Program-made: the position numbers and the translations under genes
Shown here: positions 49,454 through 58,349 of the stretch, one piece after another
Layout: every line of letters begins with the position of its first letter
Position numbering within the stretch: the first letter of the stretch is position 1
Source of the DNA: Lentisphaerota bacterium
Lineage (GTDB): Bacteria > Verrucomicrobiota > Kiritimatiellia > UBA8416 > JAIOPI01
Assembly (NCBI GenBank): GCA_021413965.1
Contig: JAIOPI010000018.1
Location: forward strand, 1 to 64,000
Direction of reading: 5' to 3'
Length of the DNA: 64,000 nucleotides
The notes under the pieces: generated by a model
Told to the model about the DNA's origin: nothing
What the model saw: the letters and a program-made list of their open reading frames with translations, nothing else
The model's database searches: none

Positions 49454-51018
49454 ATGCCACACGTGCCTTGCGCCGGCTGCAAACACGCTGGGACCGGCTG
49501 GAGCGCGGCGACATCCGCCGGCTGCAGGAGGTGGTGCTGCACGATTACCTTCGGCGGCAGGTGCTCCCGTATGCCGCCTACTACCGTGAGCTGTTCCAGT
49601 CCCATGGCCTGCGGGCGGAACACGTGCGTACGCATGAGGATCTCAGCCGCGTGCCGTTCACGTCGAAGCTGGACCTGCTGCCGACGCCGGAGCGCCCGGA
49701 GCGGGCGCTCGACTTCATCCTGCTGCCCGGGGAGCAGGCGCTGGCGCGGCGCTGGGACGTCGTGCGCCGGGCCGCGTGGCGCGGTCGCGCCGCGGTGCGG
49801 GCGGAGCTGACGGCGGAGTACCGCCCGATCTTCCTGACGAGCACGACGGGTCGCTCGGCCGCCCCCGTGGCCTTTCTCTACACGCAGCACGATCTGGCTA
49901 ATCTGGCGCGCTCGGGGCGCCACCTGATGACCGTCAGCGGCGCCCGTCCGGACGACCGGCTGCTCAATCTTTTCCCGTACGCGCCGCACCTGGCATTCTG
50001 GCAGGCGCACTATGCGGCCGAGGCGCACGGGGTCTTCCTGCTCAGCACGGGCGGCGGCAAGGTGATGGGGACGGAGGGCAACCTGCGCGTCATGTCCAAG
50101 ATCAAGCCGCGCGGCATCATTGGCATGCCGACGTTCGTGTACCACCTGCTCAGCGAGGCGCGCGAGGAGGGCCGGCAATTCCCGGACCTGGGCGTTTTGG
50201 TGCTGGGCGGCGAGAAACTGCCGCCGGGCATGCGGCGGAAGCTGCGCGAGCTGGCGCGCGAGCTGGGCAGCCGCGCCGACACCACCATCGTCGCCACGTA
50301 CGGGTTCACCGAGTCCAAGATGGCCTGGGGCGAGTGCCCGTATCCGGACGACGGGACGTCCGGCGGCTATCACCTGTATCCGGACCTGGGCGTGGTGGAA
50401 ATTGTCGACCCGCGGACCGGGGTGCCGGTGGGCGATGGCGAGCCGGGCGAGATCGTGTTCACGGCGCTCGATGCGCGGGGCAGCGTCGCCATCCGCTACC
50501 GCACGGGCGACGTGATCGACGGCGGGCTCGTGTACGGCTCGTGCCCGCACTGTGGCCGGGTGGGCCCGCGGCTGGTGGGGAACATCGGCCGGCAGTCCGA
50601 GGTGCGCGAACTGCGGCTCGACAAGATCAAGGGCACGCTCGTGGATTTCAACGAACTGGAACACGTGCTGGATGATGCGCCGGCCATCGGGGCGTGGCAG
50701 CTGGAGATTCGCAAGGTGCACGACGATCCGCTGGAGCTGGACGAGTTGATCCTGCACGTGGAGAACCGGACGCGTCGTGCGCACGGGACGCTGGAGAAGG
50801 AACTCAGCGACACGCTCATGGCCCACACGGAACTGCGGCCCAACGCGATCGAGTTTCACAGCGCGCGCGAGATGCGCAGGCGGCAGGGGGTGGGGGTGGA
50901 AATCAAGGAGCGGCGCCTGGTGGATAACCGGCCGAGGGACGGGCAGCCGGCGCCGCCACGGGAAGCGCCGGGCAACGGGGCGCACGGCGCGCATCGCGCC
51001 CGGACGGGGGAATCATGA
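49450..51018 (+). CDS. AMP-forming CoA ligase of the phenylacetate-CoA ligase (PaaK) type
   Basis: A 522-residue adenylate-forming enzyme. The P-loop reads LTSTTGRSAAPV, followed by the A5-type ATYGFTESKMAW, the A7-type YRTGDVIDGG and a CPHC pair near residue 367. The layout is that of PaaK-like ligases, not of FadD. In this operon it is the only candidate to activate the fatty acids set free by the patatin. The C-terminal 35 residues are a basic, Pro-rich tail. The ATGA overlaps at both ends mean tight coupling. Substrate choice (fatty or aryl acid) is inferred from context. Confidence 0.82.
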   Translation: MNATRALRRLQTRWDRLERGDIRRLQEVVLHDYLRRQVLPYAAYYRELFQSHGLRAEHVRTHEDLSRVPFTSKLDLLPTPERPERALDFILLPGEQALARRWDVVRRAAWRGRAAVRAELTAEYRPIFLTSTTGRSAAPVAFLYTQHDLANLARSGRHLMTVSGARPDDRLLNLFPYAPHLAFWQAHYAAEAHGVFLLSTGGGKVMGTEGNLRVMSKIKPRGIIGMPTFVYHLLSEAREEGRQFPDLGVLVLGGEKLPPGMRRKLRELARELGSRADTTIVATYGFTESKMAWGECPYPDDGTSGGYHLYPDLGVVEIVDPRTGVPVGDGEPGEIVFTALDARGSVAIRYRTGDVIDGGLVYGSCPHCGRVGPRLVGNIGRQSEVRELRLDKIKGTLVDFNELEHVLDDAPAIGAWQLEIRKVHDDPLELDELILHVENRTRRAHGTLEKELSDTLMAHTELRPNAIEFHSAREMRRRQGVGVEIKERRLVDNRPRDGQPAPPREAPGNGAHGAHRARTGES

Positions 51019-52307
51019 AAACCGCGCGACTGGTGATCATTGACGGCGTCCGCACTCCATTTGCGCGGGCGGGAACCGAGTTTGCCGCGCTGCCGGCGGA
51101 CGAGCTGGGGCGGGTGGCGGTGCGCGCGCTGCTGCTGAAGACGGGCTTCGATCCGGGGCTGGTGGATGAGGTGATCTTCGGCTGCGTCGGGCAGCCGGCG
51201 GACGCCACCAACGTGGGACGCGTGATCGCGCTGCGCGCGGGTGTGCCGCGGCAGGTGCCGGCGATCACGGTCTCGCGCAACTGCGCGTCGGGGTTTGAAG
51301 CCGTCACGCAGGCGTACGAGAAGCTGGCGGCAGGACGCGGGTCCATTTTCATCGTGGGCGGGGTCGAGAGCATGTCGCAGTACCCGCTGCTGTACCCGTA
51401 TGCGGGTGCACAGAAGTTCGCCCGGCTCAACAAGGCGCGCACGTGGCCGGCGCGGCTGGCGGCCCTGGCGGCGTTTCGCCCGCGCGATTTCGCGCCGCGC
51501 GTGAGCCTGATCATGGGGCTGACCGACCCGGTCTCGGGGTTCAACATGGGCGAGACGGCGGAGCTGCTGACGCGGGAGAACGGCATCACGCGGGAGATGC
51601 AGGACGCCTTGGCCATGGACTCGCATCGCAAGGCCATCGCCGCGCGCGCCCGGCTGGCGGAGGAGATCACGCCGGTCTACGCGGGCCCCGCGTATGTTCG
51701 CGCGCTGGCCGAGGACAACGGGCCGCGGACGGACCAGACCCCGGCCGTGCTGGCCAAGCTGCGCCCGGTGTTTGAGCGCCAGACCGGGACGGTCACGGCG
51801 GGCAACTCGTCGCAGATTTCGGACGGCGCCGTGGCGCTGCTGGTCATGAGTGAGGAGCGGGCGGCGGCATTGGGGCTGACGCCGCTGGGGGTGCTGACGG
51901 GCTATGCCTACCGGGGGTGCGATCCGGCGCGCATGGGGCTGGGGCCGCTGGCGGCCATCGCGGCGGCGGAGGATGCCCTGAAGCTAGGACTGGCCGATGC
52001 GGACCTGATCGAAATCAACGAGGCGTTTGCGGGTCAGGTGCTGGCGGTGATGAAGCTGGCAGAGTCCGCCGAATACGCGCGCACGGCGCTGGGCCGGGAG
52101 CACGCGCTGGGTGTCGTGCGGCCCGAGATACTCAACGTCAATGGCGGTGCGGTGGCCCTGGGGCATCCGGTGGGGGCGACGGGGGCGCGGCTGGTGCTGA
52201 CGGCGCTGAAGGAACTGCAGCGGCGTCGCGCGCGGCGTGCGCTGGTGACACTCTGTGTCGGCGGTGGTCAGGGGGCGGCGCTGTGGTTGGAAAGGGGGGG
52301 CGCATGA
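51015..52307 (+). CDS. Acetyl-CoA acyltransferase (thiolase)
   Basis: A 430-residue thiolase that splits 3-ketoacyl-CoA with CoA at the end of each beta-oxidation round. The nucleophile Cys90 lies in VSRNCASGFEAVTQAY; the second active-site block NVNGGAVALGHPVGATGAR and the closing LCVGGGQGAAL contain the His and second Cys. Length agrees with the FadI/trifunctional beta-subunit group. It sits directly before its partner FadJ-type gene, as in fadIJ or the mitochondrial trifunctional pair, with ATGA overlap at both ends. Confidence 0.95.
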   Translation: MKTARLVIIDGVRTPFARAGTEFAALPADELGRVAVRALLLKTGFDPGLVDEVIFGCVGQPADATNVGRVIALRAGVPRQVPAITVSRNCASGFEAVTQAYEKLAAGRGSIFIVGGVESMSQYPLLYPYAGAQKFARLNKARTWPARLAALAAFRPRDFAPRVSLIMGLTDPVSGFNMGETAELLTRENGITREMQDALAMDSHRKAIAARARLAEEITPVYAGPAYVRALAEDNGPRTDQTPAVLAKLRPVFERQTGTVTAGNSSQISDGAVALLVMSEERAAALGLTPLGVLTGYAYRGCDPARMGLGPLAAIAAAEDALKLGLADADLIEINEAFAGQVLAVMKLAESAEYARTALGREHALGVVRPEILNVNGGAVALGHPVGATGARLVLTALKELQRRRARRALVTLCVGGGQGAALWLERGGA

Positions 52308-54460
52308 GCACGGGCATTCGCACGGAACGCACGGCGGACGACCTGGCGCTGGTGACCTTTGATCAGCCCGGCGCCGCCGCCAACGTGCTCAGTCGTGAGG
52401 TGCTGCAGGCGCTCGACGGCGCCCTCGACTGGGTGGCTGCCCAGCCCGGTCTGCGCGGGGTCGTGTTCCTGTCGGCCAAGCCGACCATCTTCATTGCCGG
52501 TGCGGACGTGAAGCAGCTGGCGGCGCTGGACCACGACGACGCCTTGCGCGCCATGATCCGGGAGGGCCAGCGCGTATTTGCGCGGGTGGGTGATCTGGCG
52601 GTTCCATCCGTGGCGGCGATTCACGGGGCCTGCCTGGGAGGCGGGTGCGAGCTGGCGCTGGCGTGCGACTACCGCGTGGCGTCGGATGATCACCGCACGC
52701 GCATCGGACTGCCGGAAACGAGCCTGGGGATTGTCCCGGCCTGGGGCGGCTGCACGCGCCTGCCGCGGCTGGTGGGCTTTCCGAAGGCGTGTGACCTCAT
52801 CCTGGGCGCCAAGCGGCTGGCGCCGAAGCCGGCCCTGCGGGCGGGGCTGGTGGACGCCGTGGTGCCGCGTGAAGCGCTGCTGACGATGGCGCGGCGGCTG
52901 GTGGCGAAGGGGCGGCCCGTTCGCAAGCGGCACGGGGTGGTGAACCAGGCGCTGATCGCGGGCGGGATTGCCCGGGTCGTCAGTCGGGATCTGGAGCACC
53001 GCACGCGCGGGCATTACCCGGCGGTGTATCGTGCGCTCGATGCCATGCGGCGCGGCCTGCGCGTCTCGGTGGCGGAAAGCCAGCGGCTGGAAGAAGAGGC
53101 CGTCGTGCAACTGGCGGTGACACCGACCTGCCACAACCTGATGCGCGTCTTCTTCCAGCAGGAGCGGGCCAAGCACCTGCGACTGGACAACGCCCACCCG
53201 CCGCCGCGGCTGGAGCGCGTGGCCGTGATCGGGGCGGGCGTCATGGGGGCGGGCATCGCACAGTGGCTGAGCGCGCATGAGCGCGCGGTCATTCTCAAGG
53301 ATGTGGACGTTGATCGTGTGCGGCAGGGGATGGCCACGATCGCCACGCTGTACCGCGAGGCCGTGCGTCACCACGTCCTCGAGGCCGTGGCGGCGCGGGC
53401 CGGCCTGGATCGCCTGGCGCCGACGGCGGTCGAGGTGCCGCTGGCGGGGACGGAGCTAGTCATCGAGGCGGCCGTGGAGAACATGACCATCAAGCAGGAG
53501 ATCTTCCGCCGCCTGGGCGAGGCCACGCCCGCGGAGACCATATTGGCCACCAACACGTCCGCCCTGTCGGTCACCGAACTGGCGCGGGTGGTGAGGCATC
53601 CGGAGCGGGTCATCGGCGTGCACTTCTTCAACCCGGTGCATCGGATGCAACTGGTCGAGGTGATTGTGGGCGCGCAGACCGCGCCGGCCGTGGTCGACCG
53701 CGTACTGCGCTTTGTGCAGGAGGTGGGCAAGCTGCCGGTGGTGGTGCAGGACCGGCCGGGCTTCGTGGTTAATCGCATCCTGATGCCGTACCTGATCGAG
53801 GCCGGGCACCTGTTCGAGGCGGGGGCGCCCGTGGCGAGGATCGACGAGGCGATGCTCGACTTCGGGATGCCGATGGGGCCGCTGCGCCTGATCGACGAGG
53901 TGGGTGTCGACGTGGCCAGTCACGTGGCGGGGCATTTGTCGGCGTGCTTCGGCGCCCGGATGGCCGTGCCGGCCGTGCTGTCGGCGATGGTGGCGGCGGG
54001 GCAGCTTGGGCGCAAGCGTGGCAGCGGCTTTTACCGGCATGCGGGTGGGAATCGGGCGCGCCCCCACGCGGCCCTGGCGAAGCACGTGCGGAACCGGGAG
54101 GCGGCAGGACTCGACGAGGACGCGCTGGTGGATCGCATGGCCCTGTTGATGGTGAACGAGGGGGCGCGGTGCCTGGATGAGGGAGTGGTCGGCGAGGCAC
54201 AGGATGTGGATTTCGCGATGATCATGGGCACGGGCTTTTCGCCCTTCCGGGGCGGGCCGCTGCGTTACGCGGATGGGCGTGGCATCGTCAACGTCGTGCG
54301 CGAGTTGGATCGACTGGCGGCGCGGGTCCACGCGCGCTTTGAGCCGTGCGAGCGATTGCGGCGCATGGCGGAGCGGGAAGAGACCTTCTATCACGACATG
54401 ACCGGCGGGGACCACCGGCTGCAGGGCGGGGGTTCGCGGCCTGAAGGAGGTGGGGCATGA
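52304..54460 (+). CDS. fadJ: Multifunctional fatty-acid oxidation protein (FadJ-type alpha subunit)
   Basis: A 718-residue two-enzyme protein. The N-terminal hydratase/isomerase domain has FIAGADVKQL, GACLGGGCELALACDYRV and LPETSLGIVPAWGG with both catalytic Glu residues. The central NAD domain begins RVAVIGAGVMGAGIA, and the dehydrogenase His is in GVHFFNPVHRMQLVEV. The C-terminal helical domain is complete. It performs hydration and 3-hydroxyacyl oxidation and should form a complex with the thiolase before it. Both junctions are ATGA overlaps. Confidence 0.95.
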   Translation: MSTGIRTERTADDLALVTFDQPGAAANVLSREVLQALDGALDWVAAQPGLRGVVFLSAKPTIFIAGADVKQLAALDHDDALRAMIREGQRVFARVGDLAVPSVAAIHGACLGGGCELALACDYRVASDDHRTRIGLPETSLGIVPAWGGCTRLPRLVGFPKACDLILGAKRLAPKPALRAGLVDAVVPREALLTMARRLVAKGRPVRKRHGVVNQALIAGGIARVVSRDLEHRTRGHYPAVYRALDAMRRGLRVSVAESQRLEEEAVVQLAVTPTCHNLMRVFFQQERAKHLRLDNAHPPPRLERVAVIGAGVMGAGIAQWLSAHERAVILKDVDVDRVRQGMATIATLYREAVRHHVLEAVAARAGLDRLAPTAVEVPLAGTELVIEAAVENMTIKQEIFRRLGEATPAETILATNTSALSVTELARVVRHPERVIGVHFFNPVHRMQLVEVIVGAQTAPAVVDRVLRFVQEVGKLPVVVQDRPGFVVNRILMPYLIEAGHLFEAGAPVARIDEAMLDFGMPMGPLRLIDEVGVDVASHVAGHLSACFGARMAVPAVLSAMVAAGQLGRKRGSGFYRHAGGNRARPHAALAKHVRNREAAGLDEDALVDRMALLMVNEGARCLDEGVVGEAQDVDFAMIMGTGFSPFRGGPLRYADGRGIVNVVRELDRLAARVHARFEPCERLRRMAEREETFYHDMTGGDHRLQGGGSRPEGGGA

Positions 54461-56361
54461 AGACGAACGTGGAAGCGGGCGGCGCTGAGCCGGCCGAGGT
54501 CATCGATACCTCCAAGATGAATGAGGGCAAGCGGCAGGCGCTGGAATTGGCGGAGTCGTCGCGCGAGGCGGCGGGGCAGGTGCCATCCTTCGTTGGGCAG
54601 CTCTTCATGGGGCGGCTGCCTTGGGAACTCATTGACCCGTACCCGGAGCCGACGGCCGAGGATCGTGCGGCGGGTGACGATTTTCTGGCGCGTCTCGATG
54701 CCTTTCTTCGCACGCATACGGACCCGGATGCGATCGACCGGGATGGTGAGATTCCCCAGGAGGTCATGGACGGGCTGGCGGCGCTGGGGGCTTTTGGCAT
54801 CAAGATCCCGACGGCCTACGGCGGGCTGGGGCTGTCGCAGGTGACCTACAGCCGGGCGGCGATGCTGCTGGGAAGCCACTGCGGGAATCTCACGGCCCTG
54901 CTCTCCGCGCACCAGTCGATCGGCGTGCCACAGCCCCTGCTGGTATTCGGCACGGACGACCAGAAGCGCCGCTACCTGCCGCGCGTGGCAGCGGGGGAGC
55001 TCTCGGCCTTTGCATTGACGGAGGTGGGGGTGGGCTCGGACCCGGCGCGCATGCAGACACATGCGGAACCGACGGCGGACGGGCAGCATTTCGTTCTGAA
55101 CGGCGAGAAGCTGTGGTGCACGAACGGGACGCGGGCGGGGGTGATGGTGGTGATGGCGCGCACACCTCCCAAGGTGGTCAATGGCAAGGAGCGCAACCAG
55201 ATCACGGCGTTCATCGTGGAGGCGACGATGCCGGGTGTGAGCGTTGTGCATCGCTGCCGGTTCATGGGGCTGCGGGCGCTGTACAACGGCGTCATTCGCT
55301 TCGAGAACGTGAAAGTGCCGCGCGAGAATATCCTGCTGGCGGAGGGCAAGGGGTTGCGCGTGGCGCTGACGACGCTTAACACGGGGCGCCTGACGCTGCC
55401 CTCGGCCTGCGTGGGATTGTCCAAGCGCTGCCTGGGGATCGTACGTCGCTGGGCGGGCGCGCGCGAGCAATGGGGGGCGGTGATCGGCAAGCACGCGGCC
55501 ATAGCGGACAAGATCGCGCGCCTGGCGGCGGACACGTTTGCGATGGAGGCGATGACGCTGCTGACGGCGGCGCTGGTGGATCGCCATCAGACGGACATCC
55601 GGCTGGAGGCGGCGATGTGCAAGATGTGGGGCACGGAGCGCGCGTGGCGGATCGTGGACGATACGATGCAGATCCGCGGCGGGCGAGGCTACGAGACGGC
55701 GGATTCGCTGCGGGCGAGGGGGGAGGCGCCGATCGCGGTGGAGCGCTTTATGCGTGACTCGCGGATCAACCTGATTTTCGAAGGCTCGAGCGAGATCATG
55801 CGCCTGTTCATCGCGCGCGAGGCGCTCGATCCGCACCTCAAGCTGGGAGGGGCGGCGCTGAATCCTAAGCTGCCCGTGGCGACGCGCCTGGCGGCGGGGG
55901 CGCGCGCCGCGGTATTCTACGCGGGATGGTATGTGCGGCAGTGGGTGGGGTGGGTGGGCGGGGGGCGGGGGGCAGGGATGCACCCGGCACTGCGGCGGCA
56001 TGCGCGCTATGCGGAAGCCACGAGCCGGCGGCTGGCACGCGCGCTTTTCCATGCGATGCTGCGGCACGGGCCGAAGCTGGAGCGCGAGCAGGTGTTGCTG
56101 GGGCGGTTGGTGGATATCGGGACGGACGTGTTTGCCATTGCCGCGACATGCGCGCGCGCGCAATCTCTGGTGGACGGCGGCCACGGGGAGGAGGCGCTGG
56201 CGCTGGCGGATGTGTTCTGCCGCGATTCGCGCGGGCGTGTGGAAGAGGCATTTCGTGCCAGCGCGCACAATACCGACCATGCCCGCTACCGGTTGGCGCG
56301 AGAGGTGCTGGAGGGCAAGTTCACGTGGTTGGAAGACGGGATCCTGGCGCCCGGGGCCTGA
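54457..56361 (+). CDS. Long acyl-CoA dehydrogenase (VLCAD/ACAD9-like)
   Basis: A 634-residue flavoprotein that starts beta-oxidation by making the 2,3-enoyl-CoA. The core has AFALTEVGVGSDPARMQT, FMGLRALYNGVIRFENVKV, QIRGGRGYETADSLRARG and FEGSSEIMRLFIAREAL. It is about 250 residues longer than usual acyl-CoA dehydrogenases; the C-terminal helical extension fits membrane-associated very-long-chain enzymes, in line with a phospholipid source. No electron-transfer flavoprotein genes are in the window. It ends the five-gene operon. Confidence 0.94.
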   Translation: MKTNVEAGGAEPAEVIDTSKMNEGKRQALELAESSREAAGQVPSFVGQLFMGRLPWELIDPYPEPTAEDRAAGDDFLARLDAFLRTHTDPDAIDRDGEIPQEVMDGLAALGAFGIKIPTAYGGLGLSQVTYSRAAMLLGSHCGNLTALLSAHQSIGVPQPLLVFGTDDQKRRYLPRVAAGELSAFALTEVGVGSDPARMQTHAEPTADGQHFVLNGEKLWCTNGTRAGVMVVMARTPPKVVNGKERNQITAFIVEATMPGVSVVHRCRFMGLRALYNGVIRFENVKVPRENILLAEGKGLRVALTTLNTGRLTLPSACVGLSKRCLGIVRRWAGAREQWGAVIGKHAAIADKIARLAADTFAMEAMTLLTAALVDRHQTDIRLEAAMCKMWGTERAWRIVDDTMQIRGGRGYETADSLRARGEAPIAVERFMRDSRINLIFEGSSEIMRLFIAREALDPHLKLGGAALNPKLPVATRLAAGARAAVFYAGWYVRQWVGWVGGGRGAGMHPALRRHARYAEATSRRLARALFHAMLRHGPKLEREQVLLGRLVDIGTDVFAIAATCARAQSLVDGGHGEEALALADVFCRDSRGRVEEAFRASAHNTDHARYRLAREVLEGKFTWLEDGILAPGA

Positions 56362-56397
56362 GCGGCTAGCCCCACATCGCCCCATGGGCAGGGGGCC

Positions 56398-57228
56398 TCA
56401 GCAGGCCGGAACCCAGCCGGTTTCGCGGGTGATGCGGGAGATGTCCGTGAGGCATGTCAGGGGAGCATCCGGGGCTTTGAGGGGGGCGTGGGGGAAGTGG
56501 CGGCGGCGAAGGTCTTCGTCGGAGATATCCAGCATGTTGGAGCGGAGTGTGGGCATGTAGCAGCGATAGCCGGGGAGCGTGGCGCGGAGGACGGCATCCA
56601 CGAGGCGCCCCACTTCGGCGGCGGTCATGCGTGCGGCGAAGACATCATCGGACTCCCGGCCGGAGACGCGGCGGGCATAGCTCTCGATCCATTCCTGATC
56701 CACGTGCGTCAGGGGGAGACGCAGCGTGGTCGCTTCACATCCATGCTGCGTGGCCAGCAGGCGCAGCAGATCCTCCCCGTGGAGTTTGCTCAACCCGTAG
56801 TAGTTGTTTGGGCTGGGAGGTGTGTCGCCGTCGAATGGCAGGGGAGGCCAGCCCTGGCCGGACACCATGGGGGCCATGAACAGGCTGCGGAGGACCTGGA
56901 TGCTGCTGGTGAACACGATCTTGCGCGCGCCCGCCGTGGTGGCGGCGGCAAAGACGTTGAGGTTCATCGCGGCGTTCTCGATGTACAGGCGCTGCCCATC
57001 GGGGATGGACCGGGGGCTGGCGTGGTTCCCGAGGTGAACGATGGCTTCATGGCCCGGCATGAGGGCTTCCACCGCGGCGCGGTCTAGAAGGTCGAGCGCG
57101 TGCAGCGGCAGGCGTCCGTTGGCTGGATGGCGGAGATCCGTGGCGGTGACGGCATGGCCGGACGCCGCGAGCGCCTCGGCCACCACGCGACCGATAAGCC
57201 CGCCGGCGCCCGTGACGAGAACCTTCAT
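56398..57228 (-). CDS. NAD(P)-dependent epimerase/dehydratase (extended SDR)
   Basis: A 276-residue extended short-chain dehydrogenase. The nucleotide loop is MKVLVTGAGGLIGRVVAEAL, FTSSIQVL supplies the catalytic Ser, and YYGLSKLHGE the Tyr-x3-Lys pair. Members act on nucleotide sugars or free sugar derivatives. It is the last gene of the minus-strand sugar/dioxygenase cluster. A seven-codon extension upstream has no better start; the ATG at 57228 gives the standard N-terminus. Confidence 0.88.
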   Translation of the reverse strand: MKVLVTGAGGLIGRVVAEALAASGHAVTATDLRHPANGRLPLHALDLLDRAAVEALMPGHEAIVHLGNHASPRSIPDGQRLYIENAAMNLNVFAAATTAGARKIVFTSSIQVLRSLFMAPMVSGQGWPPLPFDGDTPPSPNNYYGLSKLHGEDLLRLLATQHGCEATTLRLPLTHVDQEWIESYARRVSGRESDDVFAARMTAAEVGRLVDAVLRATLPGYRCYMPTLRSNMLDISDEDLRRRHFPHAPLKAPDAPLTCLTDISRITRETGWVPAC

Positions 57229-57333
57229 GCGTAGAGAGGGCAGGGGCAACGCTCAGCATTCAACAGTCAAGTCCGGCGCACGGGCACGTGACTGTTGCGC
57301 GTTGCCCGCTGAGCCTGGTGCGCTGCCGAAGAC

Positions 57334-58128
57334 CTACTTTTTTCCGGCCAGGGCTACTTCCCAGTACTTGCGGCCCAGGGTTTTGACCTGATCATCCTCG
57401 ATCTTGTTGAGCTTGTGGTAGGCCGGGTGACCGCTGGGCTGCTTGTAGGGATCGTTGTGCTTGGTGTTGTAGCAGCCGATCAGCGTCCAGCGCGGGAACT
57501 CCGAGCGGTTCTGGTCGGAGCGGTGCAGGGTGTTACCGTGGAAGAAAAGGGCGTCGCCCGGATCCATTTCGGCGTAGACGAGTTCGAGCCGCTTCATCAG
57601 GGCGTCGACGCGTTCCTGGTTGGCGCCGACCTGTTCGCCCGTCATGCCATGGTCGATGCGGCCGACGAGGTGGGAGCCGCGGAGCACCTGCATGCAGCCG
57701 TTGGCCTTGGAGGCGCGGTCGACGGCGATGGCGCAGCTCGCCATGTCCGGATAGAGGCAGTGGTTGTTGACGTACCAGTAGCCGTAGTCCTGGTGCCACT
57801 CCCAGGCTCCGCCCACGCGCGGCTCTTTGAGCATCATCTTGTGGTGCCAGTGGTAGACCTCGTCGTCGAACAGCCGTTCCATGTTGTCCACGATGCGGCG
57901 GGCGCAGACGTACACGCTGTAGATGTCGTCCTCGGCGTAGTTCTTGAGGCGCAGCTTGCTGGCCATGCCCTGGGAGTCCTTGCGCGTGGGGGCGGTGTCG
58001 AAGTCGCGGTCGGCCTTGGCGACCTCGATCAGCATTTTCATCTCTTCGGCATCGAAGAGGCCGCGGGCGATGTAGTATCCGTCGGCGTTGTACTGGGCGA
58101 TTTCCGTGGCCGTCAACGAACGTGTCAT
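57334..58128 (-). CDS. Phytanoyl-CoA dioxygenase (PhyH) family protein 1
   Basis: A 264-residue Fe(II)/2-oxoglutarate-type oxygenase. The facial triad is His-x-Asp in EWHQDYGYW and the distal His in GNTLHRSDQNRS, where the Arg/Ser nearby should hold 2-oxoglutarate. It begins QYNADGYYIARGLFD, the family N-terminus. PVC bacteria have many such enzymes of unknown substrate, often in sugar or sulfatase clusters. GGAGGAA before the ATG at 58128 decides the start over an upstream frame. Confidence 0.9.
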   Translation of the reverse strand: MTRSLTATEIAQYNADGYYIARGLFDAEEMKMLIEVAKADRDFDTAPTRKDSQGMASKLRLKNYAEDDIYSVYVCARRIVDNMERLFDDEVYHWHHKMMLKEPRVGGAWEWHQDYGYWYVNNHCLYPDMASCAIAVDRASKANGCMQVLRGSHLVGRIDHGMTGEQVGANQERVDALMKRLELVYAEMDPGDALFFHGNTLHRSDQNRSEFPRWTLIGCYNTKHNDPYKQPSGHPAYHKLNKIEDDQVKTLGRKYWEVALAGKK

Positions 58129-58276
58129 AAGCGATTCCTCCCCGGGGCGCCCGGTACGGGCGCCAAGCCGCACCCCCTCATTGCGCACAAGCAGGATTGA
58201 ACCGGATTACCCGAAGGTCCGGCAATGAAAATCGACCGCACCAGGCGTGCCTGGCGGTTATTTGAGCCAGGGGGCC

Positions 58277-58349
58277 GACCACGGATAAGGGGCTTGGGCC
58301 AAGACATCTCGACAACCAGATCATTGAACGCAAACCGCTTATCGTGGTC
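58277..58349. repeat. Inverted repeat between two PhyH genes
   Basis: GACCACGGATAAG (58277-58289) and CTTATCGTGGTC (58338-58349) are complements but for one bulged base, separated by 48 bases. The right arm includes the stop codon of PhyH 2. It may be a transcript-processing or terminating structure; there is no T-run. Confidence 0.5.

Noticed and set aside
47408..49486. A 692-codon minus-strand frame over the patatin gene
   Set aside because: Antisense shadow of a gene with complete catalytic motifs.
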